A model generated the notes under the pieces. That model ran no database searches. It saw only the letters and a program-made list of their open reading frames with translations, and was not told the origin of the DNA. A program made the position numbers and the translations under genes. From Hyphomicrobiales bacterium (GTDB lineage Bacteria > Pseudomonadota > Alphaproteobacteria > Rhizobiales > Methyloligellaceae), in assembly GCA_021775525.1 (NCBI GenBank), contig JAJFHQ010000080.1:1-46765 (forward strand): a stretch of DNA of 46,765 nucleotides. Direction: 5' to 3'. How positions within the stretch are numbered: the first letter of the stretch is position 1; every line of letters starts with the position of its first letter. Below, piece after piece: positions 39,797 through 46,765 of this stretch.

Positions 39797-40651
39797 ATGG
39801 CCGAGTGGTCGCAAACCTGGACCTTTTTTGACGGAACCTGGAGCGAGGGCAACCCACAGTTGCTGGGTCCGCGTGACCATGCTGCTTGGCTCGCCTCTAC
39901 CGTGTTCGATGGCGCACGGGCCTTTGAAGGCGTGACGCCTGATTTGGAAGCCCACTGCGAACGCGTGAACAGTTCCGCCCTGGCGCTCGGGCTGAAGCCC
40001 ACCCGCAAGACCGGCGAGATACTGGAACTTGCAAGCGAAGGCGTTGCGAAATTCGGGTCCGATGCTGAACTTTATATCCGTCCCATGTACTGGGCGCAGG
40101 ATGGCGGCCGCTTCTCCGTGCCACCGAACCCCGACAGCACCGTGTTCTGCATGTGCGTCTATGCATTGCCCATGCCGGAGCCCACGGGCTTTTCCGTGAC
40201 CCGCTCAAGTTATCGCCGCCCGGCGGTCGACCAGGCAACCGTCAACGCCAAGGCGTCATGCCTCTACCCCAACTCGGCACGCGCACTGGCTGAAGCTGCC
40301 GAGAAGGGTTTCGACAATGCCCTGGTGCTCGATCCCGTTGGTCACGTGGCGGAACTGGCGACGGCCAATGTGTTCATGGCCAAGGATGGTGAAGTGCATA
40401 CGCCATTTCCCAATGGCACGTTTTTAAACGGCGTGACGCGACAACGTACCGTCAAGCTTCTGGAGGACGCAGGCGTGCGCGTCCACCAGCGCTCGTTGAC
40501 CTTCGAGGATTTTGAGGAAGCCGACGAGATATTCGCATCAGGTAATTATTTCAAACTGATGCCGGTGACAAAAATCCAGCAGCGCGATCTCCAGCCCGGC
40601 CCGCTCTACACCCGCGCGCGCGAACTCTACTGGAGCTGGGCGCATAGATGA
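39797..40651 (+). CDS. Class IV aminotransferase, branched-chain type
   Basis: This 284-residue PLP enzyme is of the branched-chain aminotransferase fold. STVFDGARAFEGVTPDL is the N-terminal active-site loop, ELYIRPMYW lies before the cofactor site, the Schiff-base Lys is in VNAKASCLYPNSARALAEA, and GHVAELATANVFMAKDG and FLNGVTRQRTVKLLEDAG bind the phosphate. It transfers the amino group between an amino acid and 2-oxoglutarate. Branched-chain amino acids are the likely substrates, though D-amino-acid and amine transaminases share this fold. GAGGG precedes the ATG. Confidence 0.9.
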   Translation: MAEWSQTWTFFDGTWSEGNPQLLGPRDHAAWLASTVFDGARAFEGVTPDLEAHCERVNSSALALGLKPTRKTGEILELASEGVAKFGSDAELYIRPMYWAQDGGRFSVPPNPDSTVFCMCVYALPMPEPTGFSVTRSSYRRPAVDQATVNAKASCLYPNSARALAEAAEKGFDNALVLDPVGHVAELATANVFMAKDGEVHTPFPNGTFLNGVTRQRTVKLLEDAGVRVHQRSLTFEDFEEADEIFASGNYFKLMPVTKIQQRDLQPGPLYTRARELYWSWAHR

Positions 40652-40761
40652 TTTTCATGCGAAGGGGTTGGTAGCGGGACGTGTGCCTATTTAAAATGAT
40701 CACCCTATGATCGAATATTCATATCCTTTCACTTTCCAAGACTCACGAAAGCAGCAGGTCC

Positions 40762-41925
40762 ATGTCCATCATCGATCACGTTAGGGATTACCATGACGAA
40801 TTAACGGCTATCCGCAGAGACTTTCACACCCACCCCGAGTTGGGCATGGGAGAAGAGCGCACCAGCGCGATCGTTGCGGAAAAGCTTAAGGAATGGGGCC
40901 TTGAAGTGCATCGTGGCATTGGCAATACCGGCGTGGTGGGCACACTGCGGATCGGTAATGATACGCGTTCAATTGGCCTGCGCGCCGATATGGATGCCCT
41001 ACCCATGACTGAAGCCAACACGTTTGAGCACCGCTCGGTTTATGATGGCAAGATGCACGCCTGCGGGCATGACGGGCATACGACCATGCTTCTGGGCGCG
41101 GCGCGCTATCTGGCTGAGACACGCAATTTCGAAGGCTGCGTGCACTTTATCTTCCAGCCCGCCGAAGAAGGTCTCGGCGGAGCGGAAGCCATGCTCAAGG
41201 ATGGCCTGTTCGAGCGCTTTCCCTGTGACACCGTTTTCGGCATGCACAATCACCCTGGTGTTCCGGAGGGCAAATTTGGTATCCGCTCTGGCCCCATGAT
41301 GGCCGGAGGCGCGTTGTTCGACATTAAGATTACAGGCGTTGGCGCTCATGGCGCACGCCCGGAAGGCAGCGTCGACCCGGTTGTAGTCGCAGCCCATATC
41401 ATCTCCGCCTGCCAAACCATCGTTTCGCGCAATATCAGCGCCAGGGATACGGCAGTGCTTTCATTCACGCAGGTACATTCTGGTGACGCCTATAATGTCA
41501 TTCCCGATGAGGCGTATCTTATGGGCACTGCGCGGACATTCTCCAGTGATGTCATGAAAAAGATTGAGGAGAATTTGCGCCGTACCGCTGAGGGTATTGC
41601 CCTCAGCTTGGGGGCAAAGGCCGAGCTCGATTTCAGGTTTGTTTTCGCACCGCTCGTCAATGATGTCGAGCAAACGGTGTTTGCCGCAGATTGCGCGGCG
41701 GAGCTTGTCGGCGAAGACAATGTCAGCCGCGACTTCCATCAAATGATGGGATCGGAAGATTTCTCCTTCATGCTGGAAAGGGCCCCCGGCGCCTATATCC
41801 GTATCGGCAATGGTGAGGACAGCTGCCAGGTCCACAATACGGGCTATGATTTCAACGACGAGATCATCCCGCTCGGCGTGGCCTTTTGGGGCAAGCTGGT
41901 GGAGATCAAGCTGGCCAAGCAATAA
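40762..41925 (+). CDS. M20 family amidohydrolase (hippurate-hydrolase-like), 387 aa
   Basis: The protein is a metal-dependent amidohydrolase of the M20D family. It removes N-acyl groups from amino acids or similar amides. RRDFHTHPELGMGEERTS lies at the start, the metal site is ADMDALPMTEA with HACGHDGHTTMLL, FQPAEEGLGGAEAMLKDGLF carries the catalytic Glu pair, and MHNHPGVPEGKFGIRSGPMM follows. HQMMGSEDFSFMLERAPGAY is the C-terminal His-containing motif. The dimerisation domain lies in about residues 180-290. The true substrate is not known. Confidence 0.92.
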   Translation: MSIIDHVRDYHDELTAIRRDFHTHPELGMGEERTSAIVAEKLKEWGLEVHRGIGNTGVVGTLRIGNDTRSIGLRADMDALPMTEANTFEHRSVYDGKMHACGHDGHTTMLLGAARYLAETRNFEGCVHFIFQPAEEGLGGAEAMLKDGLFERFPCDTVFGMHNHPGVPEGKFGIRSGPMMAGGALFDIKITGVGAHGARPEGSVDPVVVAAHIISACQTIVSRNISARDTAVLSFTQVHSGDAYNVIPDEAYLMGTARTFSSDVMKKIEENLRRTAEGIALSLGAKAELDFRFVFAPLVNDVEQTVFAADCAAELVGEDNVSRDFHQMMGSEDFSFMLERAPGAYIRIGNGEDSCQVHNTGYDFNDEIIPLGVAFWGKLVEIKLAKQ

Positions 41926-42029
41926 CCATTGCTGGCGTTGGCCCCGAGGTTGCTGGCGGTGGCTCAGGATTTTCGCTATGGGATGCGTAAGAAATATCAC
42001 TTTGAACAACGTCAGTGCAGAGGCCCTGA

Positions 42030-42431
42030 ATGATACCTTTGAAATCCGGCCTGACAGGAACCGCTGAACTGGCGGTTGGCCCCGAGCACACGGCTGAAAG
42101 CGTCGGCAGTGGCAAGGTCGGCGTGCTGGCAACACCGGTGATGATTAACGTGATCGAGGCGGCGGCACTGGCCTGCATCGATCCGCACTTGCCCGAAGGC
42201 CAGCAGAGCCTGGGTACGCATCTTGATGTTTCCCATATCGCCGCGACACCGGTCGGCATGAAGGTGACAGCCACGGCAGAGCTGGTGAAGGTCGATGGAC
42301 GCCAGCTGCAATTAAAGGTGCGGGCCCAGGACGAGGTTGAGGAGATTGGCTCAGGCACCCACAACCGCGTGGTCGTTCATGTTGCCAAGTTTGACGCCCG
42401 CGTGGCGCGAAAACTTCAACCCAAAGAGTGA
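42030..42431 (+). CDS. Thioesterase family protein (FlK-like hot-dog), 133 aa
   Basis: This small hot-dog-fold protein resembles fluoroacetyl-CoA thioesterase FlK. The catalytic pattern Thr/Glu/His is visible: ATPVMINVIEAAALACI carries Thr and Glu and THLDVSHIAATPVGMKV carries the His. The C-terminal strand EIGSGTHNRVVVHVAKF is typical. Most bacterial relatives have nothing to do with fluoroacetate and probably hydrolyse other acyl-CoA esters. It follows the M20 gene after 104 bases and ends 21 bases from the convergent small cysteine-rich gene. Confidence 0.85.
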   Translation: MIPLKSGLTGTAELAVGPEHTAESVGSGKVGVLATPVMINVIEAAALACIDPHLPEGQQSLGTHLDVSHIAATPVGMKVTATAELVKVDGRQLQLKVRAQDEVEEIGSGTHNRVVVHVAKFDARVARKLQPKE

Positions 42432-42452
42432 AGGCTGACTCCCGAACCGGTT

Positions 42453-42782
42453 CTAGTTGCAGGCCTGCACGCAAATCTTCAAATCTTCGGCCTGACTTTG
42501 TTGTTGTCCGGGAGCCGCAGAAGAGTCGGCGCATGTCTTGACGCATGTGGAATAGGCGGGCGATGGCGAATTCTTGATGCAGCCACTCTGGCAGCTTGCA
42601 TCACCCTTGTTACAGCCAACAAGGCACTGAACCATGGTTTGTTGCTGTGCCGGTGTAGGCTTTGCCTGGGCGTTGGCCGGGGCGTACCCCATCAGCAGGG
42701 GGAGGGCGAAAGCCGCCGCGAACAGGGCGCCTGAGGCGCATCGCAAAAGTGTGGGGGATTTGAAACTTTCAACGTAGTGCAT
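42453..42782 (-). CDS. Small exported protein with four CX3C motifs, 109 aa
   Basis: The ATG at 42782 has GGAGAG upstream, giving 109 residues. Residues about 15-40 are a signal peptide (GALFAAAFALPLLMGYAPAN). The mature part has eight cysteines in four CX3C motifs: CLVGC, CQSGC, CVKTC and CVQAC. The first two are six residues apart, as in helical hairpins held by paired disulfides. No known family was recognised. A Gln/Ala/Pro-rich segment links motifs 3 and 4. It lies 48 bases downstream of the six-repeat cysteine protein on the same strand, so both may be one transcript and share need for periplasmic disulfide formation. Confidence 0.72.
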   Translation of the reverse strand: MHYVESFKSPTLLRCASGALFAAAFALPLLMGYAPANAQAKPTPAQQQTMVQCLVGCNKGDASCQSGCIKNSPSPAYSTCVKTCADSSAAPGQQQSQAEDLKICVQACN

Positions 42783-42830
42783 GTCTCTCTCCGATACTGA
42801 TTTGAACAAACAACTTCCCCCCACAAAAAT

Positions 42831-44063
42831 CTAACGGCACCGGCCGATAACTGAGCGCTTGACGACGGAGCCATACCGGTCGAGCTCGATCCGGACGCGT
42901 TTCCTTTTGCGGCAACCATCGACATAGAGCGTGCCGTTGCGAATGCCCTGCTGCTCCAACTGCTTCAGGATCTTCCTCACGCGCCGCGAGTTGCACTCGC
43001 CGACCCGTTTTTCGCTCAAGGTCTCGCCATATCGTGTCAATTGCAGATGGAAGCGTTCGCCTTCTTCGCAAACCTCGGCAACAAAGCCGCTGGGGTCATC
43101 GCGAACAATGCGAACCGTGTCGTATCCAATGCCGCGCAGCCTGTCTTCGAGTGCAGCGGCACTCAGGGGCGGGTCGCAGCGCCCGATTGATTTCTCATCC
43201 GCAATCTCGCCGAAGCGGTTCATGGCAATCTCGAGCCGCTGGTTGCCGCGGCACGCATGGGCCACGTAGCGCGGCAGTTTCCTGTCGATGACATCGATTC
43301 GCGAGAAGCCATATCTGGCCAGTACGGCGGGAATGGTGGCCGGATGAATGGGCGGGTCGCAGCGCCCGGTGCGCCGCTCGCGGATCACCACGCCGTCATT
43401 GCCAACCAGTATATCTAACCTGTTGTCACCCCGGCAGGCCTCGACGGCAAAATTGCCCTGGCGTGCGCGTTGCGCCTGGATGCGGCTGTAGCCCTGTGAT
43501 TTTAAAATGGCGGCAATGTCATATTGTGTGAGTGTTCCGCCGCACCGGCCCAGCACCTTTTTGCCTGCGACTCCGCCAAACTGGTCCAGTCTTATCCTGA
43601 AGCGGCGATCTTTGCGGCACGCGGCGGCAATGAAGCCGACCCCGTCGGGTGACAACTGAATTTTACGGAAGCCTTTGTCTCTCAATATTTTACGCGCAAT
43701 ACCGACATTGATCACCGGGCGGCAATCGCCGATCCGTGTCGCCTTGCGGATGCGGCCCTCGAAGCTGAGCTCCACTTTGAAACGCGTTCCGTTCTTGCAG
43801 GCCTCGGCGGTTGCCTTGGTCAGCTTCTTCTTTGTAATCCGGATATCGCTGTAGCCGTTTTGTGACAGGACACTCAGGATCATGCCGTCGGAAACACCGA
43901 GCTGGAGTTGAAGACCGTTGTTACCGAGCTGAAGGCCCTGGGCTTGAATGACCAGCGATTCATTTGAGTCAGGCGTCGATAATTTCGGCATGGGGGCTGC
44001 GAATGCGTGGTGAGTCACAAAAAGGAATGTGAGTGCGATGGCTAGCCGGATGAACCTCTCCAC
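42831..44063 (-). CDS. Exported protein of six two-cysteine repeats, 410 aa
   Basis: Residues 5-22 form a signal peptide (IRLAIALTFLFVTHHAFA). From about residue 57 the protein is six tandem units of roughly 58-62 residues. A typical unit is a short helix with GYSRI or GFSRI, then FVAEAC-like sequence, CR..RL.I.L..FG, and a closing IGRC. Each unit has two cysteines, so 12 in total, evenly spaced. The layout, one helix packed on strands, recalls PepSY-type domains, but no family assignment is made. The start is GTG at 44063 with GGAGGT upstream. It is read away from the divergent SdrD-B-like protein gene at 44401, and the CX3C protein gene follows. Confidence 0.82.
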   Translation of the reverse strand: MERFIRLAIALTFLFVTHHAFAAPMPKLSTPDSNESLVIQAQGLQLGNNGLQLQLGVSDGMILSVLSQNGYSDIRITKKKLTKATAEACKNGTRFKVELSFEGRIRKATRIGDCRPVINVGIARKILRDKGFRKIQLSPDGVGFIAAACRKDRRFRIRLDQFGGVAGKKVLGRCGGTLTQYDIAAILKSQGYSRIQAQRARQGNFAVEACRGDNRLDILVGNDGVVIRERRTGRCDPPIHPATIPAVLARYGFSRIDVIDRKLPRYVAHACRGNQRLEIAMNRFGEIADEKSIGRCDPPLSAAALEDRLRGIGYDTVRIVRDDPSGFVAEVCEEGERFHLQLTRYGETLSEKRVGECNSRRVRKILKQLEQQGIRNGTLYVDGCRKRKRVRIELDRYGSVVKRSVIGRCR

Positions 44064-44400
44064 GATGACCTCCCAAGTCTTATTCTATCGCTTCTTGAAC
44101 ACGTGCAGGCCATTGCGGCAACATCATGTTTACGCGTTCCTGTTTCTCGCAAGCCTAGGCTTTTCCCGCTCCGTCTCGCAACCTGTTTTCGGGACGGCCT
44201 CTCTTTGTACGCAATAATTCTCCTGAACCCGTCGCTGTGATGGTTGACCTGGAATTCGGCAGTGCATCCTGATCCATACTTTCCCCCAAGTATCGAACCT
44301 CATGCGCTTACAGCCATTAAGCATAGGCTCATAACGACTGCGCCTCATCAGCTCTAAATCAGTAGTGTGAGATGGCTTTTAATCGAACCGGGTTAGTTAA
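44064..44400. other. Divergent intergenic region
   Basis: This 337-base gap separates two divergently read genes for exported proteins. It should hold promoters in both directions, but none stands out. A perfect palindrome AAGCCTAGGCTT lies at 44151-44162 and could be an operator. No RNA gene or coding frame is supported. Confidence 0.55.
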
Positions 44401-45621
44401 ATGGCATTCACGAGTTTTATGTCACGCGGAGTATCGCGGCCGGGATCACTTGGTGTGCTGGCGGTGCTGGGTTTACTTCTTGCGCCGGCCCAAACTCTTG
44501 CTACACCCGATTTTTCCATTGAGAAGATTTATGGCCCGCGCGGCGACTGGTCCAAACCCGTGGGAAGCAAGCTGAATATTTCGAGCTTCATATTTCACGA
44601 TGTGAACCGAAACGGCGAATATGACGAGTCCGACAGGCCGATGGAAAATGTCGCGGTGCTGATGCGGGATGCCCAAGACAAGAAGGTGTTGAAATGGTCA
44701 AATTTCAATGGCTTCGCCAATTTCACCATGTCGAAAAAGCGCAAGGAAGGGGTCATCACCCGGGCAGGGCTCTACAGCTTCGATGTGCAGGTTCCCCCCG
44801 GATGGTCCACAACGACGGACAATCTCAGGCAGACGCTCACTTTTCGTGATCTGCCGGGTTCGATCGCGGATATTGTCGGCGACCCTCCCTTCAGGCCTGT
44901 CGGCCTGGTTCAGAACCTGGTTATCAGTGGCGGTATCGCGCCGTCCAGGCCGGGCAAGGCCTTACATGGAGAAATGATCGGGATTACTGCGATTGATCCT
45001 TCTGGCAAGAAACACGCGGTGCCGTTCGACAGGCGCGGCCGGTTCTCTGTTCCCGTAACGGCTGGCAACTGGACCATCGAAATCAGTAACGGGGATCGCG
45101 CCCTCCCGCTCAGGCGCGTGGTCAAGGTCGGCAATGTTCCCGTTCAGCTCTCCGCGATACGGACCGGTGAAAAGCATCCGGAAAAACGCCGGAGTGAGAA
45201 AGTTCTGGATTTTGAGAAGGTGACCCCGCGTCGCCTTCGTGAAATGCCCAATGGCATCGGCGGTCTTAACTGGTGGAACATGGTGGCGCTCAAGGTCGGG
45301 CGCGCCTATGCGAACAATTCAGTATCCGGAGATTACGTTGCCTATAACAGTTCTGGTCATCCCGCGCAGATTACCCTCGATGAAGGATTTGATTTCGCGG
45401 GGGGAAATTTCGGCGTGGCTTGGAAGCGGGCCAATGGCGAGACGCTACACCTCAGGGGGTGGCGCGGTGACAAGCTTGTCTATGAGGATGAGATCACCTT
45501 GTCCAATCTTGGACCTGTCTGGTTCGAGGCGGATTACCGCAACATCACGCGGCTTGACCTTGCGACCGAGCACCATTGGCAGTTCGTAACAGACGATATG
45601 AAGTTCAGGCTAAACCGCTAG
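44401..45621 (+). CDS. Exported protein with SdrD B-like segment, 406 aa
   Basis: A signal peptide is likely in residues 16-35 (LGVLAVLGLLLAPAQTLATP). Residues about 55-140 match the SdrD B-like (Cna B-type beta-sandwich) pattern: FIFHDVNRNGEYDESDRPM, ENVAVLMRD and GFANFTMSK, with the acidic calcium-type loop DVNRNGEYDESD. The remaining 260 residues are strand-rich, with FEKVTPRRLREMPNGIGGLN and a tail similar to carbohydrate-binding sandwich domains (HLRGWRGDKLVYEDEI, WFEADYRNITRLDL). The function is unknown; surface adhesion or carbohydrate binding is inferred. Start ATG 44401 has a weak ribosome site, and ATG 44419 is an alternative. It is divergent from the six-repeat protein. Confidence 0.8.
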   Translation: MAFTSFMSRGVSRPGSLGVLAVLGLLLAPAQTLATPDFSIEKIYGPRGDWSKPVGSKLNISSFIFHDVNRNGEYDESDRPMENVAVLMRDAQDKKVLKWSNFNGFANFTMSKKRKEGVITRAGLYSFDVQVPPGWSTTTDNLRQTLTFRDLPGSIADIVGDPPFRPVGLVQNLVISGGIAPSRPGKALHGEMIGITAIDPSGKKHAVPFDRRGRFSVPVTAGNWTIEISNGDRALPLRRVVKVGNVPVQLSAIRTGEKHPEKRRSEKVLDFEKVTPRRLREMPNGIGGLNWWNMVALKVGRAYANNSVSGDYVAYNSSGHPAQITLDEGFDFAGGNFGVAWKRANGETLHLRGWRGDKLVYEDEITLSNLGPVWFEADYRNITRLDLATEHHWQFVTDDMKFRLNR

Positions 45622-45737
45622 AAGCTCACGGTTTGCAGTGCCTTTTTGCGCTGGGCGAGACACGGCTCACGGCTGTCTTGCCGTTTAAGCGCTGCCGCTG
45701 CCAAGATTGCCGAAATGAGTAATGTCCCGCTTCAGGC

Positions 45738-46007
45738 TCAATCCTCTCCTCCGGAGCCCTGGGGACCGCCTCCGCCTTGGTTCCCTCCGCCTTGAGAGCC
45801 GCCCTGTCCTTGCCCCTGACCCTGACCCTGGCCATCTCCTTGTCCACCGATTACCTCCGCCCACGGACACAACCAGCCCTGAATGTCCGGGTCGCAATCC
45901 TCGATATCCAGATCGCTGGCTTGCTGGGCGTGGGCCGGCAAGGTCCAGTAAGTGGCGCTGCAAACGAACGAAAGCGCGAACAAGACGGAAATGGTTTTCC
46001 TGAGCAT
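45738..46007 (-). CDS. Small exported Gly/Gln-repeat protein, 89 aa
   Basis: Residues 1-28 are a signal peptide (TISVLFALSFVCSATYWTLP), cut near AHA-QQA. The mature part has an acidic start with two cysteines (DLDIEDCDPDIQGWLC). It then ends in a low-complexity tail made of GQ, GG and GD repeats from about residue 55 on (GQGDGQGQGQGQGQGG). In the DNA the tail is a short tandem repeat at about 45745-45840, so its length may vary among strains. AGGGA lies upstream of the ATG. The function is unknown; the tail looks disordered. Confidence 0.65.
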   Translation of the reverse strand: MLRKTISVLFALSFVCSATYWTLPAHAQQASDLDIEDCDPDIQGWLCPWAEVIGGQGDGQGQGQGQGQGGSQGGGNQGGGGPQGSGGED

Positions 46008-46234
46008 CTCTGGTTCCCTGACGTGATACGTAAAACCAGAGAAAATGCTCGCAGTTGTTTATACTGGTGTCAATGTTGAAAAAATAAGCAATTACATATG
46101 CTTAACACGTATTGGTTAATATATAAAGTTAATTTTTGTATGTTGGGCCGTATTTAACGGCAGACCATGCGGCCGAGCTGCAGTTCGAGAGGGATTTTGA
46201 CAGGGTTGATGGGAGCGAAGGGTTGGTGGCGTGA

Positions 46235-46354
46235 TCAGCCTTCGAGAACCCTTCTTGCGATCACATTTGCCTGAATTTCTGCCGCCCCTTCGAATATCGA
46301 GAGTATCCGTGAATCGCACATAACCCGGCTCACCGGGTATTCCAGCGCGTTCCG
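46235..46354 (-). pseudogene. Remnant of an acyl-CoA dehydrogenase (C-terminal end only)
   Basis: Minus-strand translation gives about 39 codons ending in TGA: ALEYPVSRVMCDSRILSIFE, then GAAEIQANVIARRVLEG. This is the C-terminal helix of acyl-CoA dehydrogenases, whose usual pattern is YPxxRxxRDxRIxxIYEGtxEIqxxxIAR. No start codon, flavin site or substrate pocket is present, and the fragment begins just after the stop of the neighbouring hydroxylase-family gene. A whole member would have about 380-600 residues. So this is a truncated leftover, perhaps of a deletion that joined the hydroxylase gene to it. Confidence 0.7.
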
Positions 46355-46365
46355 TTCTCCTTGGT

Positions 46366-46765
46366 CTATGCAGGGTTCGGCCTTCTATAGGTCCCCAGAA
46401 TTCTATCCCAGAAGAAATGAATCACCGCGAAATTTGTGTTCGCATGTCGGTGATGAACGAAGTGCATTTCCTGTTTGCGTCTGAACCATGCAAACTTCTG
46501 CAGCCGGGATCCCTCTACGTGATATTCCTTGTCGAGAAAAACATGCGCGTAGAACGACGCCGCACAGGCCGCGACCTGAACCATGAAGAGATCAATGGGC
46601 AACAGGAGAAATGTACACACGCCAACCAGAAACACGGGAATTAGGAAAAAAGGCGTATTGTTGCCTTGGTCACCGAGATAAACCCGTGAGACAAGATGAT
46701 CTTTGGAATAGTGGGTGTGATGAAAGTTGATATGATTTTTAAACAACCTGCCGCCCATCGGATGA
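46366..46765 (-). CDS. Fatty acid hydroxylase / sterol desaturase family protein, C-terminal part (partial)
   Basis: The frame runs to the right edge of the window, so the true start may lie outside it; an ATG at 46758 is present but codes in frame both sides. The visible 132 or so residues have histidine motifs of the membrane di-iron hydroxylases: KNHINFHHTHY, HVFLDKEYH and MHFVHHRHANTNFAVIHFFW, plus FWDRILGTYR at the end. Two membrane segments lie between (FFLIPVFLVGVCTFLLLPI, FMVQVAACAASFYAHVF). The family hydroxylates or desaturates lipids in the membrane. The substrate is unknown. Downstream, a remnant of an acyl-CoA dehydrogenase is found. Confidence 0.8.
   Translation of the reverse strand, partial: HPMGGRLFKNHINFHHTHYSKDHLVSRVYLGDQGNNTPFFLIPVFLVGVCTFLLLPIDLFMVQVAACAASFYAHVFLDKEYHVEGSRLQKFAWFRRKQEMHFVHHRHANTNFAVIHFFWDRILGTYRRPNPA

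Noticed and set aside
46154-46234. In-frame continuation after the dehydrogenase remnant stop (INPVKIPLELQLGRMVCR)
   Set aside because: It has plausible codon use, but it is short, lacks a start and matches no family recognised; it was left unannotated.

Overview
The window looks like a chromosomal segment of an alphaproteobacterium, most likely of the Hyphomicrobiales (Rhizobiales) type. This rests on the gene order rplU-rpmA-obgE-proB-proA-nadD-rsfS-rlmH-envC-ctpA-(divergent polysaccharide deacetylase)-rppH, followed by a separate F1 ATP synthase operon atpHAGDC with no F0 genes. priA, a transaldolase-family gene and xerC lie close by. Family or genus cannot be fixed from the sequence alone.

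Region 1 (1-10.4 kb, minus strand) is accessory and is the most unusual part. A lipoprotein that joins TPR repeats to a short secretin domain is followed 17 bp later by an 824-residue exported propeller-like protein. About 90 bp further on comes a giant exported protein of at least 1,924 residues that runs off the left edge without a stop. The giant protein carries three homologous tectonin-type propeller modules, an F-type-lectin-like domain between the second and third, and a long beta-rich tail. The three genes look like one operon for an outer-membrane channel and its surface or secreted cargo. They lie on the 3' side of a tRNA-Ser(CGA) gene, the usual side for island insertion.

Region 2 (10.7-13.1 kb, minus) holds the tRNA, a DM13-domain membrane-anchored protein and an FMN-dependent glutamate-synthase-like protein.

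Region 3 (13.1-24.5 kb, plus) is the conserved housekeeping block: ribosomal proteins L21/L27 with a clear promoter and terminator, a GNAT acetyltransferase, ribosome assembly GTPase Obg, proline synthesis (ProB, ProA), NAD synthesis (NadD), ribosome silencing and methylation (RsfS, RlmH), a cell-wall hydrolase activator, the CtpA protease, a YibQ-like protein and RppH.

Region 4 (24.5-34.0 kb, minus) holds a small membrane protein, the F1 ATP synthase operon, a DMT transporter, an isonitrile-hydratase-like DJ-1/PfpI protein and PriA.

Region 5 (34.1-42.4 kb, plus) holds a transaldolase-family aldolase, XerC, an L,D-transpeptidase with a peptidoglycan-binding domain, a small Cys-containing exported protein, a FAD oxidoreductase, a DUF3750-type protein, a branched-chain-type aminotransferase, an M20 amidohydrolase and a FlK-like thioesterase.

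Region 6 (42.4-46.8 kb) is again accessory. It holds a small exported protein with four CX3C motifs, an exported protein made of six two-cysteine repeats, a divergent exported protein with an SdrD B-like segment, and a small Gly/Gln-repeat exported protein. It ends with a leftover C-terminal scrap of an acyl-CoA dehydrogenase and the C-terminal part of a fatty-acid-hydroxylase-family membrane protein cut by the right edge. Several proteins in regions 1 and 6 are exported and repeat-rich, suggesting investment in envelope and surface functions. Any functional link between the two regions is only inference.
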